Shown here: positions 5,669 to 6,040 of the stretch, piece after piece | Position numbering within the stretch: position 1 is the first letter of the stretch | Layout of the letters: each line of letters starts with the position of its first letter | NCBI GenBank assembly: GCA_964622375.1 | Contig: CAZUQA010000040.1 | Location: forward strand, 1 to 6,040 | Direction: 5' to 3' | Length of the DNA: 6,040 nt | Origin: CAZUQA01 sp964622375 | GTDB lineage: Bacteria > Bacillota_I > Bacilli_A > Erysipelotrichales > Erysipelotrichaceae | The notes under the pieces: model-generated | Database searches by the model: none | Told to the model about the DNA's origin: nothing | The model's input: the letters and a program-made list of their open reading frames with translations, nothing else | Made by a program: the position numbers and the translations under genes

Positions 5669-6040
5669 GTGAAGATTATTGTTCAGTCCGATGACTATGG
5701 TATGACCTATGGCGTCACCGACGGTATTTGTTTGGCGGCTGCGCAAGGTATTTTGACTTGCACCGGCTTGATGACCAACTGTGAAGCTGCCGCGTATGCG
5801 GTAAAAAGAATGAAAGAGTTTCCGCATATTATGCTGGGTCAGGATATTAATCTTTTTGGAGGCAGACCGGTTAGCGATCCGGCTCTAGTACCGGCTTTGG
5901 TTGATGAAAAAGGCTGGTTTATTACTTCGATTCAAAGAGCTAAGGACTTAGCCAGTTGGAGTAACATGAAAGACATGGTAGCCAGTGAAGATCCTTTTGA
6001 TTATGATCAGACCTTGTTGGAAGTGGAAAACCAAGTCCAA
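5669..6040 (+). CDS. YdjC/ChbG-family carbohydrate deacetylase, N-terminal part (3' truncated by window edge)
   Basis: The first 124 codons are present and the frame is open at the right edge; the family is usually about 240-300 residues, so roughly half is missing. Members such as ChbG remove an acetyl group from chito-oligosaccharides using a metal ion in the cytoplasm. Family marks seen are SDDYGMTYGV (7-16), with the metal/catalytic Asp pair, then GILTCTGLMTNC (27-38), then LGQDINLFGGRPVSDP (56-71), and PALVDEKGWF (75-84). In relatives the third block normally reads G-x-H-x-N, with His as a metal ligand; here the residue is Asp59 (GAT 5843-5845). The GTG start is set by the strong AAAGGAGG upstream. 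The gene has its own promoter, divergent from the PRD regulator, and is probably the first gene of a sugar-use operon. The family call is firm; substrate and activity are not. Confidence 0.85.
   Translation, partial: MKIIVQSDDYGMTYGVTDGICLAAAQGILTCTGLMTNCEAAAYAVKRMKEFPHIMLGQDINLFGGRPVSDPALVPALVDEKGWFITSIQRAKDLASWSNMKDMVASEDPFDYDQTLLEVENQVQ

Noticed and set aside
5609..5827. 72-codon minus-strand ORF across the divergent spacer and the ChbG-like gene
   Set aside because: It is opposite the conserved DDYG region and the spacer promoter; the plus-strand frame explains the sequence.

Overview
The window looks like chromosome from a moderately AT-rich, Gram-positive-type bacterium (Bacillota/Firmicutes). 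The evidence is strong AGGAGG-type ribosome binding sites, short U-tailed terminators, a pyruvate,phosphate dikinase that matches the clostridial enzyme almost residue for residue, and a large PRD-type sugar regulator of a kind common in Firmicutes. The genus cannot be fixed from this sequence. No mobile element, CRISPR array, tRNA or rRNA was seen, and no gap between genes exceeds about 210 bases.

Layout. (1) Bases 2-118 are the last 38 codons of a protein whose tail resembles the end of a fibronectin type III-like domain, probably a secreted or surface protein. A clear terminator follows (143-180). (2) A short intergenic stretch with a possible extended -10 promoter leads to engB (330-908), the essential ribosome-assembly GTPase. 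Thirty-one bases later comes ppdK (940-3564), a complete pyruvate,phosphate dikinase with every catalytic residue I could check. The two genes are probably at least partly co-transcribed. (3) A hairpin at 3570-3603 ends ppdK and, read from the other side, also ends the convergent gene. (4) Bases 3621-5525 on the minus strand encode a 634-residue BglG/MtlR/LicR-type regulator: two helix-turn-helix domains, two PRD domains, and degenerate PTS EIIB-like and EIIA-like domains. (5) A 143-base divergent control region holds back-to-back promoters and an operator-like palindrome. (6) From 5669 to the right edge runs the first part of a YdjC/ChbG-family carbohydrate deacetylase.

How the parts fit. 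engB and ppdK are housekeeping genes (ribosome biogenesis and the PEP/pyruvate node). The divergent regulator-deacetylase pair looks like the left border of a carbohydrate-utilisation locus extending to the right. By analogy with chb/cel-type loci, the regulator would control the deacetylase and any downstream PTS or glycosidase genes. The most notable points are in this right-hand part. The regulator's PTS-like domains seem to have lost their phospho-acceptor residues. The deacetylase has Asp where the family usually has a metal-binding His. The spacer carries a near-perfect 14-bp palindrome with related repeats. I did not find a convincing wholly new system; these are variants of known families.
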